Shown here one piece after another: positions 36,311 through 46,873 of a stretch of DNA of 64,000 nucleotides. Made by a program: the position numbers and the translations under genes. Source of the stretch: Herbiconiux gentiana. Lineage in GTDB: Bacteria > Actinomycetota > Actinomycetes > Actinomycetales > Microbacteriaceae. Numbering within the stretch: the first letter of the stretch is position 1; each line of letters begins with the position of its first letter. The notes below the pieces were generated by a model, which worked only from the letters and a program-made list of their open reading frames with translations, did not search any database and was not told where the DNA came from. The stretch covers positions 1 through 64,000 of the forward strand of contig NZ_JANTEZ010000006.1 of NCBI RefSeq assembly GCF_024978135.1, read 5' to 3'.

Positions 36311-38260
36311 TCAACAGGCCGTCATCGAAGCCACCGCAGGCGACAGCGCTGCCTCTCCCCCCAGCAACGTGACCCGATTGACGTTCACCGCCATGACCGC
36401 CGCGATGCTCTCGGGCACACACCCCCGCCGAGCCAGATAGAGGGGCTTCCTCAGTTCCCCAGCCAGCGCGCCCCCCGTCAGCGCGTCGGCAAAGGACTCG
36501 CCGCTCGCGAGGAACGCCGAAGCGTTCGCGCCGGATAGGCCACGGTTCAACGCAGCGGCGACCGCGAAGCGATCCGGTCCGGCGATTCGCGACGTAGGAA
36601 TGACTCCGCGTATCGCTGACTCCAGCTCCCCAGTGACAGCGGCCTCCCCGCCGACAATCACGGCCTCCCCGTTCGGCCGAGCTGCGATCCTCTGGAGCAC
36701 CTGCTTGTCTAGGTCGCTCAACGCCGTGCTCCTCCCGTCGACGAGCAACGACACCGCCTTCTCCGACGCAGCAATCGGCGTGGCCGCCAGGGCGTCCGGG
36801 AAGTCGCGACCCGTCACCACATACACGCGGTTGGGCTCTTTGGGTGCGAGATCGCTCGCGATGAGAGCGCGTGACACAGCGAACCGGTCAGCACCAGCGA
36901 CTCGTTCGACCTTCAAGCCCATCTGTTGAAGAGCCCGTACGACGCCTTCGCTCACTGCAGCCTCTCCTCCGATGACCACGACGCGCGTTGGCCGAAGCAT
37001 CTGCAAAGCGGTTCTAGCGCTTTCGGGTAGCTCGCTCTTCCGGGTCAGCAGCACGGGAGCCGACATCTGGGCCGCGATCGGTCCCGCCGCAAGAGCGTCA
37101 GGAAACGACTCGCCGCTCGCCACGAAGACGGCCTCGGCTCCTTTGGGATGCCCAGCCAAGGCGACGGAAGCTGCAGTGGCGAAGCGATCAGCACCCCCGA
37201 CCCGGTCTGCCACAGTCGATACACTCATGTCGAGTCGGATGAGCTGACCCGAGTCCTTCGAAACCGTCCATATGTATCGGTCGTCGGTGATGGCCGAACC
37301 CACCGGCGCTCCGACAGGGAGATCGACCGCTACCGGATTCGATTTCGAGCCGCTCATACGGATCCACCCGATCGTCCCGGCCCCGGCGTCCACAAACCAC
37401 ATCTGACCCCGCGGCGGCACATTGATCACCGCGACCAGGTTCATCGCGCCGTCGAGACTTGTGAGCACGTCCGGTGGATCCAGTCGAGTGAGCGAGAGTA
37501 CCCGAGTCCCGTTGAAGACCTGACGGACTTGGTCGGCACCGGTGGTCCCGGCGATTCCGTATGAGTCACCCGCAAGCGGGAAGCCCATCAGAGCTTGTCC
37601 CTTCAGTCCGGAAATCCATAATGTGCGCGCATCCGGGTCTGTCACCCAAACGAAGGAATCAACATTCACACGGATGTCGGTGGGGGCGACTGAGCCGGCG
37701 AGGGGGAACTCCTCCACTACCCCCGTCGCGCGCGCGATGCGGCCGAAGGCGTGGTTCGCCGATTCGGTGAAGTAGACGTGCGGGCCCGAGGCGTCGACCG
37801 CCGAGGGGAAGGCGTTCGCCGTGGGCAGCTTGGTCTCTGAGACCGCGCCGGTCGGGTCGACGTGGGCGATGGCGTTCGAGGCGAACTCCGCCGCCCAGAC
37901 TCCGCCGTCGGCGTCGGTCGTCAGGTCGGTGGGGCCGCCCGTGAGCTGGAAGGTCGACAGGACGACCCCGTTCCGGCTCACCCGCAGGATCTGTTTGTCG
38001 TTGAAGATCGCCACCCAGACCGAACCGTCGGGGCCGGCCACGACGTCACTTGGCGCGCCCAGCGGGTTCGGCAGGTCGAACGTCTTGAGATGCGAGCCCG
38101 GATCAATGAGCGTGGGTGACGGCGCAGCGCCCGGGTCGGTCGGCGGCGCCTCGACCTCTGCCGGCGCCGAGGCCGAGGCCGGCGTGAGGGCGCCGTTCAG
38201 CAACACACTCGTCAGAAGCGCGGCAGCCGCCAGCACGGCGACGCGTCGGTGATGCAGCAT
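36311..38260 (-). CDS. Secreted Vgb-like propeller protein with three CW_binding_2 repeats (copy B)
   Basis: The 649-residue paralogue of the next gene downstream has the same order: signal peptide (1 to about 36, ending near ASASAPAE), an acidic Pro-rich linker, and a Vgb-like propeller with APSDVVAGPDGSVWVAIFNDK. Three CW_binding_2 repeats follow (VGGADRFATAA, VAGADRFAVSRA, IAGPDRFAVAAA). The last repeat again ends in Cys (SMTAC), with a second Cys in RRGCVPES, as in copy A, so a disulfide is likely. ATG 38260 is preceded by GGGAGGG. Parts of the 5' half use less GC-biased codons than neighbouring genes, which hints at faster drift or transfer. Confidence 0.86.
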   Translation of the reverse strand: MLHHRRVAVLAAAALLTSVLLNGALTPASASAPAEVEAPPTDPGAAPSPTLIDPGSHLKTFDLPNPLGAPSDVVAGPDGSVWVAIFNDKQILRVSRNGVVLSTFQLTGGPTDLTTDADGGVWAAEFASNAIAHVDPTGAVSETKLPTANAFPSAVDASGPHVYFTESANHAFGRIARATGVVEEFPLAGSVAPTDIRVNVDSFVWVTDPDARTLWISGLKGQALMGFPLAGDSYGIAGTTGADQVRQVFNGTRVLSLTRLDPPDVLTSLDGAMNLVAVINVPPRGQMWFVDAGAGTIGWIRMSGSKSNPVAVDLPVGAPVGSAITDDRYIWTVSKDSGQLIRLDMSVSTVADRVGGADRFATAASVALAGHPKGAEAVFVASGESFPDALAAGPIAAQMSAPVLLTRKSELPESARTALQMLRPTRVVVIGGEAAVSEGVVRALQQMGLKVERVAGADRFAVSRALIASDLAPKEPNRVYVVTGRDFPDALAATPIAASEKAVSLLVDGRSTALSDLDKQVLQRIAARPNGEAVIVGGEAAVTGELESAIRGVIPTSRIAGPDRFAVAAALNRGLSGANASAFLASGESFADALTGGALAGELRKPLYLARRGCVPESIAAVMAVNVNRVTLLGGEAALSPAVASMTAC

Positions 38261-38330
38261 GGGGAGCCCTCCCGCGGGCCGCGAGTCGGCCCATCCCATC
38301 AAGAGTGGGTGCGGGAGGGGCGGGTGGGCC

Positions 38331-38350
38331 CCGAGTACTTTCTACTCAGG
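38331..38350 (-). promoter_or_regulatory. Promoter-region element of copy B (GAGTA-GAAAG-TACTC)
   Basis: A perfect 5-5-5 inverted repeat followed by GGGG on the minus strand, 71 nt before the ATG of copy B. It overlaps the last bases of clpB, so clpB and copy B are not separated by a usual terminator. Confidence 0.55.
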
Positions 38351-40513
38351 CAGAGCGTCCGCAACAGACGAGACCGAGAGCCCGGAGTCGTCGGACGAGA
38401 CGTCCACCCGCACCGTATCCCCATCCCGCACCGCCCCCGAGAGCAGCGCTCGCGCCAGCCGGTCGTCGATCTCGTGCTGCATCAGCCGGCGCAGCGGTCG
38501 GGCCCCGTAGATCGGGTCGTAGCCGTGCGAGGCCAGCCAGGTACGCGCATCCGGAGTCACCGCCAGCGACAGGCGCCGCGAGGCCAGCCGGCGCGAGAGC
38601 CGGTCGACGTAGAGCGAGACGATCTGCGCGAGGTCGTCGGCCGAGAGGGCCGAGAACACGACGATGTCGTCGAGCCGGTTGACGAACTCGGGCTTGAACG
38701 CGGCGCGAACCGCGTCGAGCACGAGCGAGCGGGCCGACGAGGCCGACAGCGTCGGGTCGACGAGGTACTGCGACCCCAGGTTCGAGGTGAGGATGAGGAT
38801 GGTGTTGCGGAAGTCGACCGTGCGGCCCTGGCCGTCGGTCAGCCGCCCGTCGTCGAGCACCTGCAGCAGCACGTCGAAGACCTCCGAGTGCGCCTTCTCG
38901 ACCTCGTCGAGGAGGATGACCGAGTAAGGCCGCCGGCGCACCGCCTCGGTGAGCTGCCCACCCTGCTCGTAGCCGATGTAGCCGGGAGGGGCGCCGAGCA
39001 GCCTGGCGACCGAGTGCTTCTCGCCGTACTCCGACATGTCGATGCGCACGAGCGCCTTCTCGTCGTCGAACAGGAACTCGGCGAGCGCCTTGGCGAGCTC
39101 GGTCTTGCCGACGCCGGTGGGGCCGAGGAACAGGAAGGAGCCGGTGGGGCGGTCTTCGTCGGCGATGCCCGCGCGGGAACGGCGCACCGCATCCGCCACC
39201 GCACCGACGGCCTCGCGCTGGCCGATCAGCCGGCGCCCGAGCTCGGTCTCGAGCTTCAGCAGCCGCTCGGTCTCGCCCTGGGTGAGGCGGTCGACCGGGA
39301 TGCCCGTCCAGGCCGCGATGACCGCGGCGATGTCGTCCGACCCGACCTGGTCGTTCACCATCCGCTCGGCGCCGTCGGCGTCGACCTCCGCGGCCTCGGC
39401 CTCGGCGAGCGAGCGCTCGAGCACCGGGATCTCGCCGTAGAGCAGGCGCGACGCACGCTCGAGGTCGCCCTCGCGCTGCGCCTTCTCGGCGCGCATGCGG
39501 GCGGCGTCGAGCTTCTCCTTCAGCTCGCCGACGCGGTTGAGGGCGGCCCGCTCGCGGTCCCAGCGCTCCTGCAACCCGGCCAGGTCGGCCGAGCGGGTGG
39601 CGAGAGTGGCGCGAAGGGCGGCGAGGCGCTCCTGCGAGGCCTCGTCCTTCTCCTTCTTCAACGCGAGCTCCTCCAGCCGGAGCCGGTCGACCGAGCGGCG
39701 CAGCTCGTCGATCTCGACGGGTGCCGAGTCGATCTCCATGCGCAGCCGCGAGGCGGCCTCGTCGATCAGGTCGATGGCCTTGTCGGGCAGCTGGCGCCCG
39801 GGGATGTAGCGGTTCGACAGGGCGGCTGCCGCCACCAGCGCGGAGTCGGCGATCGCCACCTTGTGGTGCGCCTCGTAGCGCTCCTTCAGACCGCGCAGGA
39901 TCGCGATGGTGTCCTCCACCGAGGGCTCGCCCACGAAGACCTGCTGGAAGCGGCGCTCCATCGCCGCGTCTTTCTCGATGAACTCGCGGTACTCGTCGAG
40001 CGTCGTCGCACCGATCAGGCGCAGCTCGCCGCGCGCGAGCATCGGCTTCAGCATGTTGGAGGCCGCGACCGAGCCCTCGCCGCCGCCGGCGCCCATCAGG
40101 GTGTGCAGCTCGTCGATGAAGGTGATGATCTGCCCGTCGGCGTCGTTGATCTCCTTCAGTACGGCCTTCAGTCGCTCCTCGAACTCGCCGCGGTACTTGG
40201 CGCCGGCGACGAGGGCCGCGAGGTCGAGCGAGACGAGCTGCTTGCCCTTCAGCGAGTCGGCGACGTCGCCGGCCACGATGCGCTGGGCGAGCCCCTCGAC
40301 GACGGCCGTCTTGCCGACGCCGGGCTCGCCGATGAGCACGGGGTTGTTCTTGGTGCGGCGGGTCAGCACCTGGCTGACGCGGCGGATCTCGGCGTCACGG
40401 CCGATCACGGGGTCGAGCTTGCCGCTCGCGGCGATCTCGGTCAGGTTGACGCCGTACTGCTCCAGCGCGCTCTGGCGCTCGTCGCCGTTCGGGGTTCCCT
40501 GGTTGGTTGCCAT
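38342..40513 (-). CDS. clpB: ClpB-type disaggregase lacking the N-domain
   Basis: The 723-residue Hsp100 ATPase re-solubilises aggregates with DnaK. AAA-1 has Walker A GEPGVGKT at residues 62-69 and [10 protein letters not shown]. The ClpB middle domain coiled coil follows (about 260-390; [16 protein letters not shown]). AAA-2 has GPTGVGKTE near residue 460 and [11 protein letters not shown]. The usual 150-residue Clp_N domain is absent: the protein begins directly at the D1 linker, and there is no coding sequence for it upstream. The middle domain and missing ClpP loop favour ClpB over ClpC/ClpA. A HAIR box lies 31-51 nt upstream. Confidence 0.92.
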   Translation of the reverse strand: MATNQGTPNGDERQSALEQYGVNLTEIAASGKLDPVIGRDAEIRRVSQVLTRRTKNNPVLIGEPGVGKTAVVEGLAQRIVAGDVADSLKGKQLVSLDLAALVAGAKYRGEFEERLKAVLKEINDADGQIITFIDELHTLMGAGGGEGSVAASNMLKPMLARGELRLIGATTLDEYREFIEKDAAMERRFQQVFVGEPSVEDTIAILRGLKERYEAHHKVAIADSALVAAAALSNRYIPGRQLPDKAIDLIDEAASRLRMEIDSAPVEIDELRRSVDRLRLEELALKKEKDEASQERLAALRATLATRSADLAGLQERWDRERAALNRVGELKEKLDAARMRAEKAQREGDLERASRLLYGEIPVLERSLAEAEAAEVDADGAERMVNDQVGSDDIAAVIAAWTGIPVDRLTQGETERLLKLETELGRRLIGQREAVGAVADAVRRSRAGIADEDRPTGSFLFLGPTGVGKTELAKALAEFLFDDEKALVRIDMSEYGEKHSVARLLGAPPGYIGYEQGGQLTEAVRRRPYSVILLDEVEKAHSEVFDVLLQVLDDGRLTDGQGRTVDFRNTILILTSNLGSQYLVDPTLSASSARSLVLDAVRAAFKPEFVNRLDDIVVFSALSADDLAQIVSLYVDRLSRRLASRRLSLAVTPDARTWLASHGYDPIYGARPLRRLMQHEIDDRLARALLSGAVRDGDTVRVDVSSDDSGLSVSSVADALPE

Positions 40514-40543
40514 CTGGTGTGTGTCTCCTAGTGAGGATCAAGA

Positions 40544-40567
40544 CTTGAGTCGACTGGACTCAACTTA
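40544..40567 (-). promoter_or_regulatory. HAIR box (HspR operator) and -10 of clpB
   Basis: CTTGAGT-N7-ACTCAAC (40544-40564) matches the HAIR consensus CTTGAGT-N7-ACTCAAG in all but the last base. A minus-strand -10 candidate TAAGTT (40562-40567) overlaps it, so bound HspR would block the promoter. Confidence 0.88.
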
Positions 40568-40643
40568 CCAGAACGACATCGACGCCACCAGCATTCCCGC
40601 CGTGTTCGGCTGTTGTCCATCCCACCGTGGTAAGAACAGCACT

Positions 40644-42197
40644 GTGCGCGTACTCCCCCCTTCGGTGCGATTCCTGCTCGGCCTGGCCGGGTCGATCGCC
40701 ATCGCCCTCGGCTCCTACGGGGTCGGCTGGATCGGGCCCGAGTCGACGCTGCACGACTGGGCCGCGCTCGAGTTCATCCGCAACTCCCGCGGCGGGGTCA
40801 CGATCGCCGGGCTGCTGGTGGTCGTCGGCGCTCTCATGCTGCTCGTCGCCTGGATCACGCTCGGCCTCTCGCTGCTCGAGCGCCGGGGCACCCGGGGCGG
40901 CCGCGACGAAACCCGACTGCAGGGCGACACCCGCACCGCCCATGACTCCCGCAGCGCCGCCCGCCGCACCTCGCTGAACGAGGTCGTCGCCTCCGCCGCC
41001 GCCTGGGCCGCCCCCCTGCTGTTCTCGCTCCCCCTGTTCAGCCGCGACATGTTCGCCTACATCGGCCAGGGCCGTCTGATGGCCGCCGGCCTGAACCCCT
41101 ACACCTCCGGCATGGCCGCGCTCCCCGGCTGGTACGGCATCGGTGTCGACCCGCTCTGGGCCGACACCAGCACCCCCTACGGCCCCGTGTTCGTCTGGCT
41201 CGAGCGCGTGGTCGTGCAGTCGACGGATGCGCTTCCCACCGAAGTGGCCGTGTTCGCCTTCCGCCTGCTGGCCGCTGCCGGTCTCGCGATGCTGGCCTAC
41301 TACGCCTGGCGCATCGCCCGGCTGCGCGGCCTGAACGAGGCCGGCGTGCTGTGGATCGTGGCCGCCAGCCCCCTCGTCGTCATGAACTTCGTGGCGGCCG
41401 GCCACAACGACTCGATCATGCTCGCCTTCATCGTCGGCGGCGTCTACTACGCCCTGCGCGACCGCCCGCTGCTCGGCACGGTGTTCGTCACCATCGCCAT
41501 CGGAGTGAAGCCGATCGCGCTGATCGCGCTGCCGATCATCGGCTTGATCTGGGCGGGCGCGGCCGCGGGCTGGGGCGCCATCGTGCGCCGCTGGGCCGCG
41601 GTCGCCGGCATCGCGCTCGGCGGGCTGGCCCTCGTCGGCTGGAGCCTCGGCATCGGCATGGGCTGGCTCGGCGCGCTCGCCACGCCCGTGAGCATCTCGT
41701 CGTGGTACGCCCCCGCGAACATCCTGGGCATCGGTGTCGGGGGGCTGTTCGAGGGCGTCGGGCTCGACGGCGAGGTCGCGCAGACGGTCGTCAAGCTCGC
41801 GCTGCTGGGGGCCGGATGCACGCTGGCCGCCTACCTCGTGATCGCCCGGCGTCGCCTCGAGCCGCTCACGCTGCTGCTCGGCTGCTTCGCGGCGATCGTG
41901 CTCTCGTCGCCGGTCGTGCACCCCTGGTACGGGCTGTGGCTGCTCACGCTGCTCGCGCTGAAGGGCGCGGAGCGCCTGTGGAGCATGCGCACCGTCGTCT
42001 ACTCCACCGTGTTCTTCATGCTGATCGGGCTGGCCGAGCCGCTCGACCTCATCCCGCGGCTCGAGACCGACACACGCATCCCCGTGATCATCGTGGGGGT
42101 GGCGCTCGTGGGCACCACGGCGGTGCTGATCGGCAGCGAGCTGCTCGTGCGCCGCCGCCGCGTGGCGCTCGGGTTCCGGATGCCCGAACCGGCCTGA
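40644..42197 (+). CDS. mptB: MptB-type alpha-1,6-mannosyltransferase, copy 1
   Basis: The 517-residue membrane glycosyltransferase has about 13 helices and the GT-C layout. It uses polyprenyl-phosphomannose to extend the mannan core of lipomannan-like glycolipids on the outer face. Recognisable segments are [23 protein letters not shown] with the GT-C acidic region, [24 protein letters not shown] and [18 protein letters not shown] start at 40644. A near-identical tract GTGGTAAGA precedes this start and that of copy 2. The two copies lie in tandem, 36 bp apart. Confidence 0.85.
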   Translation: MRVLPPSVRFLLGLAGSIAIALGSYGVGWIGPESTLHDWAALEFIRNSRGGVTIAGLLVVVGALMLLVAWITLGLSLLERRGTRGGRDETRLQGDTRTAHDSRSAARRTSLNEVVASAAAWAAPLLFSLPLFSRDMFAYIGQGRLMAAGLNPYTSGMAALPGWYGIGVDPLWADTSTPYGPVFVWLERVVVQSTDALPTEVAVFAFRLLAAAGLAMLAYYAWRIARLRGLNEAGVLWIVAASPLVVMNFVAAGHNDSIMLAFIVGGVYYALRDRPLLGTVFVTIAIGVKPIALIALPIIGLIWAGAAAGWGAIVRRWAAVAGIALGGLALVGWSLGIGMGWLGALATPVSISSWYAPANILGIGVGGLFEGVGLDGEVAQTVVKLALLGAGCTLAAYLVIARRRLEPLTLLLGCFAAIVLSSPVVHPWYGLWLLTLLALKGAERLWSMRTVVYSTVFFMLIGLAEPLDLIPRLETDTRIPVIIVGVALVGTTAVLIGSELLVRRRRVALGFRMPEPA

Positions 42198-42233
42198 CCC
42201 GGCGCGCCCCACGGGGGCGTGGTAAGACAGACT

Positions 42234-44037
<1,804 letters not shown>

Positions 44038-44066
<29 letters not shown>

Positions 44067-45174
44067 ACTTGGCGTTCCGCGCCACCTGACGCGTCTCGCC
44101 GACCGCGCGCTGCAGGGCGGAGCGGTAGGCGAGGTGGGAGTTGAACACGGTCCACAGCTCGCCACCCGGCGCCAGCACGCGGCCCGCCGCCTGGAAGAGC
44201 TTCAGCGCGATGCCCGCGTGCACCGTCGAGCCCTGATGGAACGGCGGATTCAGCAGCACGAGGTCGGCGCTGCCGTCGTCGAAGGTGCTCAGGGCGTCGT
44301 CCTGCACGACCTCGACGTTGTGGATGCCGTTGGCCTCCATCGTGGCCCGCGCCGACTCGACCGCGGCGGCGGACTGGTCGGTCGCGATCACCGCGAGCTC
44401 GGGCCGGGCGCGCGCGAGATAGGCGCTGAGCACGCCGGTGCCGCAGCCGAGATCGACGGCGGTGCGTGCATCCGGTCGAAGCCCGTCGAGGTGCTCGAGC
44501 AGAAAGCGGGTGCCGATGTCGATCTTCGTGCCCGCGAAGGCCCCGCCGGTGGCGCAGACCCAGAGGCCCGGGGCGGGGTCGGCCTGGAACTCGCGGCGCA
44601 TCGCCACGGGCTCGGCGTGCGGATGCGGCTCGGACGCCACGAGCACCCGCGACTTCTGGCGGGCGAGCGTCGCGGTCACCCGCCCGAACGACCGCTCCAG
44701 CACCTCGTTCATCGCGGGCGTCATGTGCTTGAGGCGCCCGCCGGCGTAGACGACGATCGCGGGGTCGGCCCAGGCCGCGATCGCGTGCGCCAGCTCGTCG
44801 AGCTCGGCGAGCGAGCGCGGCAGCTGCATCAGCACCACGCGCGCGCCCTCGAGCAGCTCCGGGCCGAGCGGCAGGTTCTCGAACCGCCCGGTGAGGTCGC
44901 GATCGGATGCCCGGCGGGCGTTCTGCGCCAGCGCCAGTTCCCCGGCCCGCGAGTCCTGGTGCACGCGGATGCCGTGCAGGTCGAGCACCGCCGCCGCCCC
45001 CAGCGTGAGGGCGCCGTAGGAGTCGCCGATCACCACGACTCCGCGCTCCCCCGCCGCCTCGAGCGCCCCGAGCGCCTCGTCGAGGATCAGCCGGTCGCTC
45101 GCGTCGGCGGCGAACAGATTGTCGGCCTCGACGTCGGGCCGGCGGCGGAGGGCGTCGAACGAGAACTCTGGCAC
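44038..45174 (-). CDS. RlmG/RsmC-like rRNA methyltransferase
   Basis: The 378-residue protein has a degenerate N-terminal methyltransferase-like domain (about 1-180). The catalytic C-terminal domain holds SAM motif I VDLGCGTGVLSAYLA and the N6/N2-methylase motif NPPFHQG. This two-domain layout is that of RlmG (23S rRNA G1835) and RsmC (16S rRNA G1207); which one cannot be settled by eye. Start GTG 45174 has TAACGT 6 nt upstream. It converges on mptB copy 2 with a 29-nt overlap. Confidence 0.88.
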
Positions 45175-45180
45175 GCCCCC

Positions 45181-45186
45181 ACGTTA
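45181..45186 (-). promoter_or_regulatory. -10 hexamer TAACGT of the methyltransferase gene (leaderless)
   Basis: On the minus strand TAACGT is followed by GGGGGC and GTG 45174. The hexamer overlaps the 3' end of the upstream membrane-protein gene. Confidence 0.55.
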
Positions 45187-45717
45187 CGCGCTGCGCCACC
45201 CGGGCCCGGCGCCGACCGGCGGCGGCGGGTTCGCGAGCACGACGGTGACGAGCAGGCAGACGGAGGTGGAGAGCAGAACCGCCGCGGCCGACACGAGCAG
45301 CACCGCCGTCACCGCGATGTCGTCGACGTAGTCACCCGACCAGAGCAGGAGTGCCGAGAAGGTGCCGATCACGACTGCCACCCAGCCCGCTATCGCGGTC
45401 AGCACCGCGACGAGCACCGCCGACAGTCCGAGCGACCACGACACGATGGAGCGCGCCCGCTGCAATCCCTTCCGGCGCAGCAGCGCGCTTCCGGCGAACC
45501 ACGCGCCCGCGAGAACCACGGCGGTCAGCGTCAGCAGCAGCCACCCACCCACGCTCTCGGCCGCCTCGTCCCACCCGCCCAGGCTCCACCAGCCGAACCC
45601 CGCCACCAGCACGGCGAGCCCCACCCCGTCGAGCAGCCCCACGATGGCGGCCGCGCCGACCTGCCCACGCTCGATCCATCGCCTCGGTCGCGCGCCCTGC
45701 CCACCTGACGTCGTCAT
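45184..45717 (-). CDS. Small membrane protein of unknown function (a)
   Basis: The 177-residue protein has an Arg-rich N-terminal 20 residues and four to five membrane segments (about 21-41, 57-75, 92-115, 118-130 and 135-160). No charged residue pattern suggests a transporter family I can name. Start ATG 45717 is supported by a promoter copy: TTGACG at 45748-45753, a 17-bp spacer, and GAGGGT ending 7 nt before the ATG. The next gene upstream is a similar small membrane protein with an almost identical promoter element, so the two are probably co-regulated. Confidence 0.6.
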   Translation of the reverse strand: MTTSGGQGARPRRWIERGQVGAAAIVGLLDGVGLAVLVAGFGWWSLGGWDEAAESVGGWLLLTLTAVVLAGAWFAGSALLRRKGLQRARSIVSWSLGLSAVLVAVLTAIAGWVAVVIGTFSALLLWSGDYVDDIAVTAVLLVSAAAVLLSTSVCLLVTVVLANPPPPVGAGPGWRSA

Positions 45718-45747
45718 GCACCCCACCCTCACCCCGAAGGCCACCGG

Positions 45748-45769
45748 CGTCAATGAGTAATCATCAGAT
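45748..45769 (-). promoter_or_regulatory. Shared 22-bp promoter element, copy 1
   Basis: This 22-bp stretch (core TCAATGAGTAATC read on the plus strand) is identical except at one base to 46288-46309. On the minus strand it ends in the -35 TTGACG, preceded by the near-palindrome TGATTACTCA. It overlaps the stop codon of the upstream membrane-protein gene. Confidence 0.75.
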
Positions 45770-46258
45770 CAACACGGGTGGTCGAGGCGGAGGTGCTCCC
45801 CGGCGCCGGAGCGCCCGCCCGAAGAGCACCGAGAGGAGAACCGTGGCGGCCGCCTCCTCGAGCACCGCCAGCGCGGCGAACCCTCCCACCACCACGACCG
45901 TCACCGTCGGAGCCGCGTCGGGGACGACGACGACGGCAGCCACGAGCACCACTCCCGCCGCCTGCCCCAGCAGACCCACCGTGACCACCCACGCCGCGAC
46001 CGCAGCCCCGGCCGTACAGCCGATGAGGGCCACCGGCCTGTCCACACCGACGCGTCTCGCAGTGATGAGTCCGGCCACCGCCGCGATCGCCACGAGACCG
46101 ACCGCCTCGACGATCAGCGTCGCTTCGCCGAGGTAGAAGCTCGAATCGAAGAGCGCCAGATGAACGGCGAGGAGGACGACCCCGGCGCCGAGGGGCGCGG
46201 CGATGGCCGCACCGCAGATCACGAAGGCATGAGGGCGCTGTCGGCCGGTGCCTGTCAT
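45764..46258 (-). CDS. Small membrane protein of unknown function (b)
   Basis: The 164-residue protein has four membrane segments (about 11-33, 44-64, 76-98 and 101-145, the last possibly two helices) and an Arg/Pro-rich C-terminal tail. I do not recognise a family. Start ATG 46258 is supported by a promoter of the same build as that of the downstream neighbour: TTGACG at 46288-46293, a 17-bp spacer and CACGCT ending 6 nt before the ATG. Its stop codon lies inside the promoter element of the next gene. Confidence 0.6.
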   Translation of the reverse strand: MTGTGRQRPHAFVICGAAIAAPLGAGVVLLAVHLALFDSSFYLGEATLIVEAVGLVAIAAVAGLITARRVGVDRPVALIGCTAGAAVAAWVVTVGLLGQAAGVVLVAAVVVVPDAAPTVTVVVVGGFAALAVLEEAAATVLLSVLFGRALRRRGAPPPRPPVLI

Positions 46259-46287
46259 ACGTCAAGCGTGCGAGCGGCGGAGACCAT

Positions 46288-46309
46288 CGTCAATGAGTAA
46301 TCGTCAGAT
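46288..46309 (-). promoter_or_regulatory. Shared 22-bp promoter element, copy 2
   Basis: The near-identical partner of 45748-45769 lies 29 nt before ATG 46258; copy 1 lies 30 nt before ATG 45717. Conserved position and sequence in front of two genes argue for a regulator-binding site next to the -35. Confidence 0.75.
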
Positions 46310-46344
46310 GGCACGGGCGATCGGGCCGCTCGGGCGCGAGCGGA

Positions 46345-46776
46345 TCAGCGGTCGGTGTCGGGGCGCGGCGTCCAGATCATGAGCTCCGTGCGGCGCTGGG
46401 TGCGGGTGCCGTGCTTGAGCGAGATGACCTCGCCCTCGACGCCGGCGGCGAAGACGCGGCGGCCGGGGCGGTTGAGGAGCTCGTCGGCGAGGGCGCCCTC
46501 GAGCTCGCGCACGCGGGCGCTGAGCTGGGCCACCTGGTTCTCGAGCTGCAGGATGCGCGCGATGCCCTCGAGCGACACGCCCTCCGACGACAGCCGCGCG
46601 ATCTCGCGCAGTTGCACGACGTCGCGCATCGAGTAGCGGCGGGACTTGCCCGCCGTGCGGGTGGGGCGAACGAGCCCCAGGCGGTCGTACTGGCGCAGCG
46701 TCTGCGGGTGCATGCCCGCGAGCTCCGCCGCGACCGCGATGGCGAACAGCGGCGAGTTCTCGTCGACCCCGTCCAT
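46345..46776 (-). CDS. hspR: Heat-shock repressor HspR (MerR family)
   Basis: The 143-residue repressor has an N-terminal MerR-type winged helix: FAIAVAAELAGMHPQTLRQYDRLGLVRPTRTAGKSRRYSMRDV (about residues 11-53). A coiled-coil helix follows (LENQVAQLSARVRELEGAL), then a C-terminal tail with FAAGVEGEVISLKHG. It binds HAIR boxes with DnaK as co-repressor and is released when DnaK is titrated by unfolded protein. The ATG at 46776 has GGGAGGG 5 nt upstream. A hairpin separates it from dnaJ, and TATATT at 46810-46815 may be its own -10. Confidence 0.92.
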   Translation of the reverse strand: MDGVDENSPLFAIAVAAELAGMHPQTLRQYDRLGLVRPTRTAGKSRRYSMRDVVQLREIARLSSEGVSLEGIARILQLENQVAQLSARVRELEGALADELLNRPGRRVFAAGVEGEVISLKHGTRTQRRTELMIWTPRPDTDR

Positions 46777-46809
46777 CTCGCCCTCCCGTCGTCGGATCAG
46801 TGTCGTGTG

Positions 46810-46815
46810 AATATA
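46810..46815 (-). promoter_or_regulatory. Possible own -10 (TATATT) of hspR
   Basis: TATATT on the minus strand lies 33 nt before the hspR ATG, just after the dnaJ hairpin. No good -35 is seen upstream, because that position falls inside the hairpin stem. Confidence 0.4.
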
Positions 46816-46830
46816 GTCCCTGCTGAGAAG

Positions 46831-46870
46831 ACGGCCCCGGCCGACTCACGGGGAGTCGCGCCGGGGCCGT
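46831..46870 (-). terminator. Strong hairpin between dnaJ and hspR
   Basis: Outer arms ACGGCCCCGG and CCGGGGCCGT (10 bp, perfect) and inner arms CGACTC / GAGTCG form one long stem-loop, 3 nt after the dnaJ stop. It should end or attenuate the dnaK-grpE-dnaJ transcript before hspR. Confidence 0.75.
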
Positions 46871-46873
46871 TCG

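Noticed and set aside
46304-46849. A 181-codon minus-strand frame overlapping hspR
   Set aside because: It is Arg/Pro/Ala-rich and out of frame with hspR, which has the complete MerR domain and a ribosome-binding site.
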